NCBI RefSeq assembly: GCF_015207605.1
Contig: NZ_JADEWO010000057.1
Coordinates: forward strand, 1 to 37,860
Direction of reading: 5' to 3'
DNA: 37,860 nucleotides
Origin: Oculatella sp. LEGE 06141
Lineage (GTDB): Bacteria > Cyanobacteriota > Cyanobacteriia > Elainellales > Elainellaceae
Under the pieces are notes generated by a model. That model was not told the origin of the DNA. It made no database searches and worked only from the letters and a program-made list of their open reading frames with translations. Numbering within the stretch: the stretch's first letter is position 1; the number at the start of each line of letters is the position of its first letter. Of this stretch, positions 17,659-26,483 are shown piece by piece. The position numbers and the translations under genes were made by a program.

Positions 17659-17721
17659 GGCAGCCTACTCCCTGAGTTATATTGACGACGTTTAGCATAA
17701 TTTGAATTTTAGAAGCTGTTC

Positions 17722-17834
17722 TAAAGGTCTAGTGGGTCGCCCAACATCTGTAGGGTGTGGTCTATCCTGCGCCAGACCAGCGACGGGTATTTGAGTCTAT
17801 TTCAAGGGCTGTCTGCCGACTGCCGCGCCCTGAC
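17722..17834. repeat. Interspersed repeat, copy A (MITE-like)
   Basis: This stretch matches 29918-30039. Both copies begin with a TAAA-GTCTA block, contain ACATC(T/C)GTAGGG, and end with a block around GTCTATTTCAAGGGCT followed by TGCCGA and CGCCCT. The ends are imperfect inverted repeats of each other (GTAGGGTGTGG against CCGCGCCCTGAC). It lies between the start of the MDR oxidoreductase and the end of the rhomboid gene. Confidence 0.65.
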
Positions 17835-17844
17835 AAAACAACCT

Positions 17845-18483
17845 CTAAGGAGTGGCGTTGATCGATTCAACCCACTGCTGAAGTTGCAGTAGATAGCGGG
17901 CAGCAAACACGCCGCTGCCGAAGCCAAAGGCATGACCCAGCCAGGAAACGCCGCGCCGAATCGGTAAAACTCCCCAGATTAAGCCACCGTAAAAAAAGGC
18001 AACCAGGCCAGAAAAAGCCAGTGAGACTAAATCACGCTCAAAGTAGCCTCGTAACAGTAAGAAGCCAAAATAGCCGAAGACGATGCCACTGGCTCCAATG
18101 TGGTTGGAGCGGGCGGAACCAAAGAGCCAGACCCCCAACCCGCTGATCAGCCAAACCACTGCGGTCACTATTATAAAAGCGTTGATATCGCGCAGCATGA
18201 TGAACCAGGCCAGGGTGATTAAGGGCAGGGTATTGGTGGCTAAATGACGCAAATTGCCGTGTAACAATGGTGCTAACAAAACGCCTTGCAGTCCGCGAAA
18301 GGTGCGAGGACGGATGCCAAATCGATTCAAGGCACCTCTAAGAATGAGCGTGTCGAACAGTTCGAGTCCCCACAAGACAGCAACCATGCTGCCCAGGATG
18401 GTGGCGTGAAGCTTGAATTCGGGTGGAATGGCCTCAGATGCCCAAATTCGCTGAATGGCATCTAAAATTGCGTCGTTTTCCAT
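17845..18483 (-). CDS. Rhomboid family intramembrane serine protease
   Basis: A 212-residue polytopic membrane protein. Rhomboid marks are HGNLRHLATN in the early transmembrane region (H80, N84), GASGIVFGYFG with nucleophile S132, and WLGHAFGFGSG with catalytic H184. At least five hydrophobic segments are visible (about 27-47, 84-99, 101-121, 130-145, 155-172). Serine and histidine are both present, so it is probably an active protease cutting transmembrane substrates. It has its own promoter region before 18483. Targets are unknown. Confidence 0.87.
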   Translation of the reverse strand: MENDAILDAIQRIWASEAIPPEFKLHATILGSMVAVLWGLELFDTLILRGALNRFGIRPRTFRGLQGVLLAPLLHGNLRHLATNTLPLITLAWFIMLRDINAFIIVTAVVWLISGLGVWLFGSARSNHIGASGIVFGYFGFLLLRGYFERDLVSLAFSGLVAFFYGGLIWGVLPIRRGVSWLGHAFGFGSGVFAARYLLQLQQWVESINATP

Positions 18484-18685
18484 AGTTAGTCTGCACCTAC
18501 ACCACGCATTATCCAGGCTTAATCCTACTTCTCACCCGGTTGAACAACAATGGCATGGGAGTCCGCAGGGTGCAGTATAGTACCCACCTGGATGAATCAG
18601 GCTCTTGCGGTTTGGCCAGATGCGGTTTGGTGTAGATGGTTTAAAGCCGTGGGTTCGCCGCTTCAAAGTGATCAACAATAGAAAG

Positions 18686-19534
18686 ATGTTAGAACTTCAC
18701 TGTCATACAACGTTTTCTGATGGCACGCTGACGCCAACGGAGTTGGTGAATGTTGCGATCGCAGCAGGTGTGCAGGCGTTAGCCATTACCGACCACGACA
18801 CGGTTGCTGGATGGGATGAAGCCGTTGCCGCCGCTGCTCCACATGGGCTAGAGATTGTTCCAGGCTTAGAGTTAAGTACTGTGCATCTGGGGCGATCGCT
18901 GCATATTCTTGGGTTTTATCCTGAGCCAGGTCGGCTAGTTGAGCCGTTAAACGAGCGGTTAAACGGACGCAAGCGACGCGCCCAGCAGATGGTGCAAAAG
19001 TTGGCAGCGCTGGGATACCCGATTGAATTGCCAGAAAAGCCGGGTGGAATGGCTCCCGGACGGCCTCACATTGCGGCAGCAATGGTGAGAGCGGGATACG
19101 TACAAACCAGCCAGGAGGCGTTTACACGATTCATTGGCGAAGAGAAGCCAGCGCACGTTCATTATGAAAAATTTTCGATCGTAGAAGGAATTGACCTGTT
19201 GCGATCGTGCGGAGCCGTTCCCGTTTGGGCACATCCATACCTGTTTCGGGGTGGTGAGGTGGAAGATGTACTTAGCGAGATGGTTGCAGCCGGATTGATG
19301 GGAGTAGAAGTTTATCACCCAGGGCACACTTCAACCCAAAGTCAGACGTTAGAGCAGTTGTGTGAGCGATATGGTTTGCTTATGACTGGCGGCAGTGACT
19401 ATCATGGCCCTATCTCGGATCCGAAAGGCAGACATGCTGATACATTGAACCGATTTCATCTACCGCTTCACTTGCTTGACCCGATTAAACAAGCGGCTCA
19501 TGACCTGCACCGTTCCTTTGAGTCATCGGACTAA
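18686..19534 (+). CDS. PHP domain metal-dependent phosphoesterase
   Basis: The 282-residue protein has the four PHP motifs: LELHCHTTFSDG at the start, ITDHDTVAGW, PGLELST followed by WAHPYLFRG, and GGSDYHGP near the end. This arrangement matches the TrpH/YciV-like group, which includes nucleoside 3',5'-bisphosphate phosphatases and short RNA 5'-3' exonucleases. I infer a cytosolic role in small RNA or nucleotide phosphate turnover. The start is uncertain: ATG 18686 begins directly at the conserved motif, while TTG 18605 and ATG 18620 would add 22-27 non-conserved residues. Confidence 0.87.
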   Translation: MLELHCHTTFSDGTLTPTELVNVAIAAGVQALAITDHDTVAGWDEAVAAAAPHGLEIVPGLELSTVHLGRSLHILGFYPEPGRLVEPLNERLNGRKRRAQQMVQKLAALGYPIELPEKPGGMAPGRPHIAAAMVRAGYVQTSQEAFTRFIGEEKPAHVHYEKFSIVEGIDLLRSCGAVPVWAHPYLFRGGEVEDVLSEMVAAGLMGVEVYHPGHTSTQSQTLEQLCERYGLLMTGGSDYHGPISDPKGRHADTLNRFHLPLHLLDPIKQAAHDLHRSFESSD

Positions 19535-19706
19535 AAATCGGCTTGAAGCAAAGGCACCAGGGATTGCAAACGATGTCCATGGGGAACGTTCAGCATTGAT
19601 CGTAGGGTCAACAAGTCGGTTAACCAAAGGGTATGCAAACCTTCTGGGTTGATCCGATCTGTCCTGCTGTTGGCGCATCCTGCCCAATCTTGTTGAAAGA
19701 CACATC

Positions 19707-20153
19707 ATGAATCCTCATTCAGAAATCCCGTCTATTGATGCCTCTTCATTTAGCTTGGATACCTATCGATGGCAAAACCGCCTGCTGCTCCTCTTTGCAA
19801 CGTCAGAACAGACCCATGCTTATAAAACTCAGGTGCAGATGTTAGAAGAACACGCAGATGGATTTCGCGATCGCGATCTGCTGCTCGTACCAATTCTGTC
19901 GTCTCATCGGAGCAGCACCGGGGGCAGTTCTTCAGCGGATACGGCAGCGGCCAACCGCCTGAGAGAGAGTGCCGCAGAGAAGTTGCGGCAACGGTTCAAC
20001 ACGCGCAGCGATGACTTTGTTGCTATCTTGATTGGCAAAGATGGCACGGAAAAACGCCGGGAGCGTCAGCCCATTGAGCCATCCGACCTCTTTAACCAGA
20101 TTGACTCAATGCCTATGCGTCAGCAAGAGATGCAGCAACAGAAACCGTTGTGA
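19707..20153 (+). CDS. DUF4174 domain-containing protein
   Basis: The 148-residue product contains LDTYRWQNRLLLLFA, then a central block ending LLVPIL, and LIGKDGTEKRRERQPI with SMPMRQQEM at the C-terminus, which I recognise as the DUF4174 pattern. The fold resembles thioredoxin-like proteins, but no CxxC is present, so redox activity is not supported. No signal peptide is visible. It is convergent with the sugar dehydrogenase gene; only 41 bases separate the stops and a hairpin fills them. Confidence 0.75.
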   Translation: MNPHSEIPSIDASSFSLDTYRWQNRLLLLFATSEQTHAYKTQVQMLEEHADGFRDRDLLLVPILSSHRSSTGGSSSADTAAANRLRESAAEKLRQRFNTRSDDFVAILIGKDGTEKRRERQPIEPSDLFNQIDSMPMRQQEMQQQKPL

Positions 20154-20163
20154 GGCGATCGCC

Positions 20164-20192
20164 GTAGCCCGCCCGTCATGCGGGCAGGCTAC
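20164..20192. terminator. GC-rich hairpin between convergent genes
   Basis: The arms GTAGCC-C-GCCCG and CGGGC-A-GGCTAC pair with one C/A mismatch around a TCATG loop. It occupies the gap between the two stop codons and has no T run. It may be a dispersed palindromic repeat used as a bidirectional terminator. Confidence 0.5.
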
Positions 20193-20194
20193 CG

Positions 20195-21727
20195 TTATAC
20201 AAAATCAGTCCGCTGGATTTGGCTGGCATTGATACCGTTTAATACGGCCAGCGCGTCGTTGCCGACCCGAATCAGGGTGTTGTTGCCGCGTTGCAGAATG
20301 TCCAGATTCTCGAACCGCAGGTTACCCGAAAGCCCCAACTGGTCGCGCCCAACCTGATAGTCGAGAATGCGATCGCGTCCGGCTCCCCGCTGCAAGATGA
20401 AGCGATCGCGCCCCAGGCCGCCGGAAAGAATGTCACTCCCGTTTCCGCCCGTCAGGATATCTTGCCCACCATTGCCCACCAGCCGATCGGCTCCATTACC
20501 TCCCACCAGTCGGTCGTTGCCACCCCGACCGATCAGGGTATCATTGCCCCCCAATCCTGCCAGTCGGTTGTTGCCCGATGTGCCTGTAATGATGTCATTA
20601 TCAGGTGTCCCCGTTAGCGACGCTGGACGGATGGGCGACCGATCATTGATGGCGTAAATCGTACCGTTGAAATAGTCGGCCAGGTACACATTTCCTGCTT
20701 CGTCTTCCCCAAAGCTGGAAATGCCGTAAGGCGTATCGTCTAATAGGGCGTTCTCCCATTGATTGCCGTTACGTCGCAATCCCCAAACTCGGCCATTGAC
20801 AAAATCGCCGTAGAGATACACTCCCTGCAAGTTGGGTGCGGCTGTCCCCCGATACACCACGCCTCCCGTGACCGATGACCCCTGGGAGCGATCGTACTCA
20901 GCTACGGGGGGCGTAAATCCAGAGGTATCTGTATTAGGATCGGCAAATCGACGGCTCCCTTCCAGCACTCGCCAGCCGTAGTTTTCACCACCAGAACTGG
21001 TTGCAGGCTGAACGTTAATTTCTTCCACCGATCGCTGCCCTACATCCCCCAGATACAAATCTCCTGTTTGCCGATCGAACGAAAACCGCCAGGGGTTGCG
21101 AAGTCCGCTCGCCCAAATCTCATCACGGATGCGATCGCCCGGATCATTGACCTGGGTAAAGGGATTGCTGGCTGGAATGGTGTAGGGTACGGCTCCCGAT
21201 TCCACATCAATTCGCAATAGCTTGCCCAACAATGATGTCGGGTTTTGGGCGAAGTTTTGCGGATCTCCGGCTCCACCCCCGTCTCCCATGCCAATGTAAA
21301 GAAAACCATCGGCACCAAAGGCCAACTGCCCACCATTGTGGTTGCTGGCGGGTTGGGGAATGGTGAGAATTACCTCCTCACTGTTTGGGTTGGCAATGTT
21401 TGGATTGCTGGAGAGCCGATAGCGAGCAATGACTGTATCGCCGTTGCGATCGGTATAGTTAACGTAAAAGTATCGTTTACTGGCATACCCCGGTGGAAAG
21501 GCGACGCTCAATAAGCCTTGTTCACCGCTGCTGCTAATCCGGTTGGCAATGTTGAGAAACGGAGTGGCTAATGGTTGTCCATTCTGGATGATCCGAATTG
21601 CACCTCCTTGCTCGACCACAAACAGGCGATCGCTGCCATCTTTGGCATTGGTGATATGAACCGGATTGGTGAGGTTATTGGCAACGGGGGTAAACGAAAG
21701 GCTGAGACTTGCTAATGGTGTTGGCAT
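20195..21727 (-). CDS. PQQ-dependent sugar dehydrogenase-like beta-propeller with C-terminal RTX repeats
   Basis: The first ~370 of 510 residues form a soluble glucose dehydrogenase-type propeller: NPVHITNAKDGSDRLFVVEQ, GEQGLLSVAFPP, HNGGQLAFGADGFLYIGMGD, GLRNPWRFSFD and a YGDFVNGRVWGLR segment. These enzymes oxidise sugars with PQQ, but some members are not dehydrogenases. Residues about 375-450 are nonapeptide calcium-binding repeats of GGxGxDxL type (GGNDTLIGRGGNDRLVGG and following). No N-terminal signal peptide is visible; RTX repeats usually mark type I secretion through a C-terminal signal, so an extracellular protein is expected. No type I transporter is in the window. ATG 21727 gives the natural N-terminus. 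Confidence 0.86.
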   Translation of the reverse strand: MPTPLASLSLSFTPVANNLTNPVHITNAKDGSDRLFVVEQGGAIRIIQNGQPLATPFLNIANRISSSGEQGLLSVAFPPGYASKRYFYVNYTDRNGDTVIARYRLSSNPNIANPNSEEVILTIPQPASNHNGGQLAFGADGFLYIGMGDGGGAGDPQNFAQNPTSLLGKLLRIDVESGAVPYTIPASNPFTQVNDPGDRIRDEIWASGLRNPWRFSFDRQTGDLYLGDVGQRSVEEINVQPATSSGGENYGWRVLEGSRRFADPNTDTSGFTPPVAEYDRSQGSSVTGGVVYRGTAAPNLQGVYLYGDFVNGRVWGLRRNGNQWENALLDDTPYGISSFGEDEAGNVYLADYFNGTIYAINDRSPIRPASLTGTPDNDIITGTSGNNRLAGLGGNDTLIGRGGNDRLVGGNGADRLVGNGGQDILTGGNGSDILSGGLGRDRFILQRGAGRDRILDYQVGRDQLGLSGNLRFENLDILQRGNNTLIRVGNDALAVLNGINASQIQRTDFV

Positions 21728-21783
21728 TGATCGATCTCGGTAATGGGCTTCAGATTTCCTCGCGTTGAAAACTGGAGATGCCC

Positions 21784-22731
21784 CTAAACCAGTTTAAGTT
21801 CCATCTGAATGTTGCAACGTTCATACGTTGAGGGTTGTCCAACTACTTTCCGGAACCCTAGTGTTTGATAAAGCTTGATGGCAGGCTCTAAAACCGTGTT
21901 ACTTTCCAAACAAATTGTGTTTGCTCCCAATTCACGGGCTTTGGCAATGGCAGACTGCCCCAATAACCTGCCAATTCCTTTGCCTCTTGCTCTTTCTGCA
22001 ACTGCCATCTTAGCCAACTCGTAGGTATCGTTGTCGATTTTGATTAACGCACAGGTGCCAACAATTTCATTATTGTGACGCGCCAGGTAGATGTGCCCTC
22101 CAGATTGCAGAATCTTTTGGTCTGGATGATTGAGCGATTGATAGTCCGATTCTTCTAGCTTGAAGTATTTCTCGATCCAGTCATAGTTGAGCTGTTTGAA
22201 ATCGTTCTGAAACTCAGGCGAGTAATCAATAATTTCAATGTGATGGCGTTCACGGCTGTTTCGCACCTTTTGAACGCGATCGAAAAAGCTTTTGTCAGTC
22301 AGTAGAAACTCAACTTCTTCGATCGCTTTCCACAGGTCATGCTGTGCTTCGGATAAAAGATCGTCAACCGCCTGAGTTACATCAAGATACTGCGTTTCGA
22401 GCTTAGGGATAAGCTGTTTCCCAATGCTGGAGAGCCTTACAACACTCACTCTGGCATCATCAACACTTTTGTCCGTGTTGACCAGCCCGGCTTGCTTCAT
22501 TTCTTTAACAATCTGGCTGACAGATGGATGGGAGTGACCAATGATTTGAGCAATCTCGGTAATGGACGCTTCGTCCTGATGCGAGAGGACATAAAAAACA
22601 GGAAACCATTTGGGGTCTAACGCAACATCATACAAGCTGTAGATTTTTGCTGCATCCTCTGCCAGCCTCTCGCTTAAGCGACGCAAACGGCTACCCAGCG
22701 CTAGCTTGCCAACCTGACGATAGAAGTCCAT
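21784..22731 (-). CDS. MarR-type regulator fused to GNAT acetyltransferase
   Basis: A 315-residue two-domain protein. Residues about 1-145 are a MarR-type winged helix (LYDVALDPKWFPVFYVL, ITEIAQIIGHSHPSVSQIVKEM, then a VDDARVSVVRLS wing). Residues about 155-315 are a GNAT domain with AVAERARGKGIGRLLGQSAI (acetyl-CoA loop) and LYQTLGFRKV. Such MarR-GNAT fusions are a known bifunctional class; the acetylation substrate is not known. ATG 22731 is chosen over TTG 22782, which would add 17 residues. The gene stands alone between the sugar dehydrogenase and the fasciclin gene. Confidence 0.88.
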   Translation of the reverse strand: MDFYRQVGKLALGSRLRRLSERLAEDAAKIYSLYDVALDPKWFPVFYVLSHQDEASITEIAQIIGHSHPSVSQIVKEMKQAGLVNTDKSVDDARVSVVRLSSIGKQLIPKLETQYLDVTQAVDDLLSEAQHDLWKAIEEVEFLLTDKSFFDRVQKVRNSRERHHIEIIDYSPEFQNDFKQLNYDWIEKYFKLEESDYQSLNHPDQKILQSGGHIYLARHNNEIVGTCALIKIDNDTYELAKMAVAERARGKGIGRLLGQSAIAKARELGANTICLESNTVLEPAIKLYQTLGFRKVVGQPSTYERCNIQMELKLV

Positions 22732-22850
22732 AAATATAAAGGCAATTACGTAAGTGGTTACATATTTATCATAATCCAGCAAATGTTGGTAGCAATCAGC
22801 GAGCCTGAACAGTTGCTACCGAATCAAGCTGACAGCAATCTATCCAAACA

Positions 22851-22888
22851 GCATGAGGCAGTAGCTGTTAACAGTTACTGCCTCATGC
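22851..22888. terminator. Near-perfect 38-bp palindrome after the fasciclin gene
   Basis: Arms GCATGAGGCAGTA (22851-22863) and TACTGCCTCATGC (22876-22888) flank a palindromic core CTGTTAACAG, with a single G/T position on each side. It lies 37 bases beyond the minus-strand fasciclin stop. It is probably a terminator, although the T run is poor. Confidence 0.55.
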
Positions 22889-22924
22889 TTACCTATTGAA
22901 TTTTAGTGCCATCCAGGCATGGGC

Positions 22925-23326
22925 TTATGCAGGAAGCAGCACTGTATCAACGATATGAATGACACCATTATCAGCAGCAACATCAGGGGTTGTAACTGTA
23001 GCATCATTCACCTTGACACCGTTGGAGGCATCAATTTTTACATCTGAACCTTCCACTGTCTTTGCCGATTTCAGCTTAACGACATCAGATGCCATTACTT
23101 TGCCTGAAACGACGTGGTAGGTGAGAACTTGCTTAAGTTTGGGAAGGTCTTTGAGCAACCCTTCAACAGTACCCTGAGGGAGTTTAGCGAATGCTTCATC
23201 AGTAGGGGCAAAGACGGTAAAGGGGCCTGCACCTTTAAGCGTCTCTACTAGCCCAGCTGCTTTAATTGCAGAAACTAGGGTGCTGAAAGAACCAGCGTTA
23301 ACGGCAGTATCAACTACATCAGCCAT
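22925..23326 (-). CDS. Fasciclin (FAS1) domain protein, single domain
   Basis: The 133-residue protein is one complete FAS1 domain: [46 protein letters not shown] and [14 protein letters not shown] at the end. Unlike the gene at the left edge it has no signal peptide or linker, so it may remain in the cytoplasm or leave by an unknown route. ATG 23326 is preceded by AGGAAA at usual spacing on the minus strand. Small stand-alone FAS1 proteins are common in cyanobacteria; function unknown. Confidence 0.93.
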   Translation of the reverse strand: MADVVDTAVNAGSFSTLVSAIKAAGLVETLKGAGPFTVFAPTDEAFAKLPQGTVEGLLKDLPKLKQVLTYHVVSGKVMASDVVKLKSAKTVEGSDVKIDASNGVKVNDATVTTPDVAADNGVIHIVDTVLLPA

Positions 23327-23644
23327 GTGTTTTCCTAGTTTATTTTGTGTAGACAGCTACAATATAAACTACTTTTATGAAAAATGTGAGTTCTATAAAT
23401 CGGATTAATCATTTTTGGTGATCATAACTCTATTCAACCGTCGTTAGCTGCTGCAATTATTTGCTGTAACGTTACCCAATCGCTTGAACACCAGATCCCC
23501 CCACTAAGAAGTTACTGATCTGTCTCATCGCTAAAGTCCTTTAAAGAAGACAGCAGCAGTTCAAGCCAGTTCAATTAGCCCAATATTTATTTCAGGACGG
23601 GTTGACAACGAAACAATCAGCCTTTCAGATCGTTTGCCACTCAA
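23327..23644. other. Intergenic region, nothing clear
   Basis: An A/T-rich stretch next to 23327-23400 should hold the promoter of the minus-strand fasciclin gene. I see no other gene, RNA or strong hairpin. Confidence 0.45.
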
Positions 23645-24295
23645 TCAAATTCCTGTAGGATTGAGACGATCGCCTGAACGCAGACAAATCAGGTCAAGCA
23701 GTCCATTGACTAAGCGATCGCGTTCCATTGGTAAACTTTCCTGACCATGCAGTACCTTTTGCAACAGGACGAAGTGAACTAATGTGCCGATGAAGATCCG
23801 AGCAGACACCTCTGGATCAGCAAGCTGTAGTTTAGATTGAGCCGCGAGGTATTGGCTAACGGCTTCAATCCCCGGTTTTTCTAAACTGCGGATAAAGATG
23901 TGCGCTAACTCTGGAAACCGCCCCGACTCTCCAATGAGTAAACGCATGAAGGTGAGCATCTGTTCATTTTCCATAATGTTGTCCAGCATTTTACTGGCCA
24001 GCGTTTGCAGCACCAGTCTTGGTTCACTCTGAAGCTGCTCGGCCTGTTTGAGATTAAATACGGGTTGAAATTGGGTCTGTGCCAGTTGCTGAATCAGAGC
24101 TGTAAATAATGCTTCCTTGTTCTGAAAGTGCCGATAAACCGTTGCTTTAGACACTCCTGCGATCGCCGCTACCCGATCCATACTGGTTGCTGCATAGCCA
24201 AATTCGAGAAATTCTCGCATGGCTCCATCCAGGATGACCTCTGCTTTTTCGGGCAATCGTTGACTGTGACGGTGGTTGTTATCTGATGAATCCAT
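23645..24295 (-). CDS. TetR/AcrR family transcriptional repressor
   Basis: A 216-residue one-component regulator. The N-terminal helix-turn-helix is textbook TetR (ILDGAMREFLEFGYAATSMD, then IAGVSKATVYRHFQNKEALF). The C-terminal part (MLDNIMENEQMLTFMRLLIG, FPELAHIFI) resembles the AefR-like ligand-binding domain. ATG 24295 is immediately after GAGG. The gene is divergent from the FAD hydroxylase, and the gap contains a 24-bp perfect inverted repeat (24349-24372) that is the natural operator. It probably senses an aromatic or quinone compound; the ligand is inference. Confidence 0.9.
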   Translation of the reverse strand: MDSSDNNHRHSQRLPEKAEVILDGAMREFLEFGYAATSMDRVAAIAGVSKATVYRHFQNKEALFTALIQQLAQTQFQPVFNLKQAEQLQSEPRLVLQTLASKMLDNIMENEQMLTFMRLLIGESGRFPELAHIFIRSLEKPGIEAVSQYLAAQSKLQLADPEVSARIFIGTLVHFVLLQKVLHGQESLPMERDRLVNGLLDLICLRSGDRLNPTGI

Positions 24296-24348
24296 CCTCG
24301 ATCTCTGCCTGAAGTAGGATTAATCCCGCTAGACTGTTTGGTAGGTTT

Positions 24349-24372
24349 AAACGAAACTAAACGGTTTCGTTT
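24349..24372. promoter_or_regulatory. Candidate TetR operator palindrome
   Basis: AAACGAAAC (24349-24357) and GTTTCGTTT (24364-24372) are perfect 9-bp inverted arms around a 6-base spacer. It lies 53 bases upstream of the repressor start and 168 upstream of the hydroxylase, in the shared divergent region. Length and symmetry suit a TetR dimer or pair of dimers. Confidence 0.65.
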
Positions 24373-24540
24373 TATTCCTGGCTGGTTTATTCTACTACAT
24401 CTACAGGCGATTAGTCGCGTGTGGTGATGATTTTCAAATGTTGGACGCCTATCTCGACACCTGCCTGATCGACTCACCTGTGCTGATCGAGTAATTGGCT
24501 TAATGTTATGTGTCTCAACCCGTGACTGGAGATCTGAATC

Positions 24541-26205
24541 ATGTCTTCTGATATTTTGATTGTGGGTGCTGGCCCCACGGGGCTGCTATTAGCTGCCGGA
24601 TTAGCCCGATACGGGATTAAACCCCGTTTAATTGATAAAAATCCTTATCCTTCCAAAACCAGTAAAGCGTTATCGCTATATGCCCGGACATTGGAAGTGT
24701 TTGATGATTTGGGCATGGCTGAAGAGGCGATCGCCCAGGGATTCTCGCTCCAGGGATTCAACTTGTATGCCAACTGCAATCCCATTGCTCATGTTGATTT
24801 AAGCCAGCGTCGTTCTCACTTTCCCAATGCTATGGTTGTGCCCCAATCTGATACTGAGGCGCTTCTGGGACGGGCGCTGGAACGGTTGGATGTTCCGGTT
24901 GAGCGATCGGTCACGTTAACCCGACTGGAGCAAGGTACAGACTGCGTTACGGCAACCCTCAGTCATGCCGATGGGCGAGAAGAACGCTATCGGGCTGCAT
25001 GGCTGATTGGGTGCGATGGTGCAGGCAGTACAGTCCGCAAAGCTGCAAGTTTGGTGGATGATGGAATGACGATTCCTGTCTCCTTTGTCCTGGCAGATGT
25101 TGAGATGAGCTGGGATTTATGCCCTCGGGAAGCGCATGTTTTCTTCACATCCGATGGTGTATTAGCAACATTTCCATTACCCCAGAAAAACAGTTGGCGA
25201 ATCATTGCCAATGTACCCATTGAAACCGAACTCCCAGACGAGCTAGACTTGCAGCTCTTTGAGGAACTTGTACAGAAGCGATCGCACCTTACTCCCAAAC
25301 TATCTGCTTTAATGTGGACAAGCCACTTCCGGGTTCGACAACGAATGGTGCGTCAGTGTCGAAATGGACGAGTTTTAGTGGCGGGAGATGCCCTTTCCTC
25401 CCACAGTCCAATCGGTGGGCAGGGAATGAATACAGGTTTACAGGATGCCTACAATCTTGCCTGGAAGCTTGCGTTGGTCGTTCAAGGCAAAGCATCAATT
25501 GATTTGCTGGACTCTTATGCCGCAGAACGATTGCCAATCTCTAAGTCGCTACTGCTGGCAACCGGATTGGGAACACAAATGCTGCTGCTCCAGCAACCTG
25601 GCGTGCAGCAACTTCGTCAGCTCGCCATTCAATTTTTGCTTGGGCTGGCTCCGGTTCAGGATCGCATGATTAAAACTCTAATTGAATTCGATGTGAATTA
25701 CCGCAATAGCCCTATTGTGCAGGACGATCCGGCGTTTTTGCTGTCGCTCCACACCAGGCAACCCAATCTGAACAATTGGTTGGCATTCAGGAATGGGCCT
25801 CAAGCAGGCGATCGCGCCCCCGATGTTGAAGTAGAAACAGCAGACGGAACAAAGCGGCTCTTTCAAGTGTTTTCGGATGAGTTAAAACACACGCTGCTGC
25901 TGTTTGCTGGCACATCTGACCTGGCCAATGACGCCCGGTTGAACCAGAGCCTTCAAGAATTTGCATCTTTTTCCCACTGGATGACGGTTCATTTGGTGTG
26001 GCCGAGCCGTCAAATTCCTGATGCGATCGCCCCTGATGAATCGGTGCTGCTTGATCCGCAAACCCACTGCCATCAGCAATACGGTGCCACCGGAGAATGT
26101 TTGTATTTAATTCGTCCCGATGGCTATATCGGCTATCGTAGTCAATCCCTTTATCAGAGCCAACTTCAAGCCTACTTCCGTCAGCTCAGTATGACGAGTG
26201 AATGA
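24541..26205 (+). CDS. FAD-dependent aromatic hydroxylase (PHBH-type monooxygenase)
   Basis: A 554-residue class A flavoprotein monooxygenase. The FAD dinucleotide site is ILIVGAGPTG (G9, G11, G14), the second FAD motif is GCDGAGSTVRKAA, and the ribityl-binding motif is VAGDALSSHSPIGGQGMNTG (D283). The last ~150 residues match the thioredoxin-like C-terminal domain of phenol hydroxylase-type members but show no CxxC. It should use NAD(P)H and O2 to hydroxylate an aromatic substrate. Its partners, a divergent TetR gene and a following glutathionyl-hydroquinone reductase, suggest hydroquinone or quinone products. ATG 24541 is the clear start. Confidence 0.9.
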   Translation: MSSDILIVGAGPTGLLLAAGLARYGIKPRLIDKNPYPSKTSKALSLYARTLEVFDDLGMAEEAIAQGFSLQGFNLYANCNPIAHVDLSQRRSHFPNAMVVPQSDTEALLGRALERLDVPVERSVTLTRLEQGTDCVTATLSHADGREERYRAAWLIGCDGAGSTVRKAASLVDDGMTIPVSFVLADVEMSWDLCPREAHVFFTSDGVLATFPLPQKNSWRIIANVPIETELPDELDLQLFEELVQKRSHLTPKLSALMWTSHFRVRQRMVRQCRNGRVLVAGDALSSHSPIGGQGMNTGLQDAYNLAWKLALVVQGKASIDLLDSYAAERLPISKSLLLATGLGTQMLLLQQPGVQQLRQLAIQFLLGLAPVQDRMIKTLIEFDVNYRNSPIVQDDPAFLLSLHTRQPNLNNWLAFRNGPQAGDRAPDVEVETADGTKRLFQVFSDELKHTLLLFAGTSDLANDARLNQSLQEFASFSHWMTVHLVWPSRQIPDAIAPDESVLLDPQTHCHQQYGATGECLYLIRPDGYIGYRSQSLYQSQLQAYFRQLSMTSE

Positions 26206-26483
26206 ACAGCGAACGGCTATTCCTCTGTCTTGAACGCGATTTGAACAGCGGCTCCGCTTCTTTTCTGGGTGATTTGAGTGATTTGATAATTGATCTGACC
26301 ATTGATCTGACTATTTCTGACTGGCAAACCTAACCCTATTCCCTATGCTGAATGAGTAGGAAACCGCTACAGGTTTACTACACACTTGCTGGCTCCCTTG
26401 AATCAAGACGCAAAATGATAAAGAGATTCATCCGTCAATCAGGTAGCCAAGCTATGTTACACCCTTACAGCCAGGAGAAAGGT

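Noticed and set aside
20291-20657. Two overlapping plus-strand frames antisense to the RTX region
   Set aside because: They are mirror products of the repetitive glycine-rich coding sequence on the other strand.
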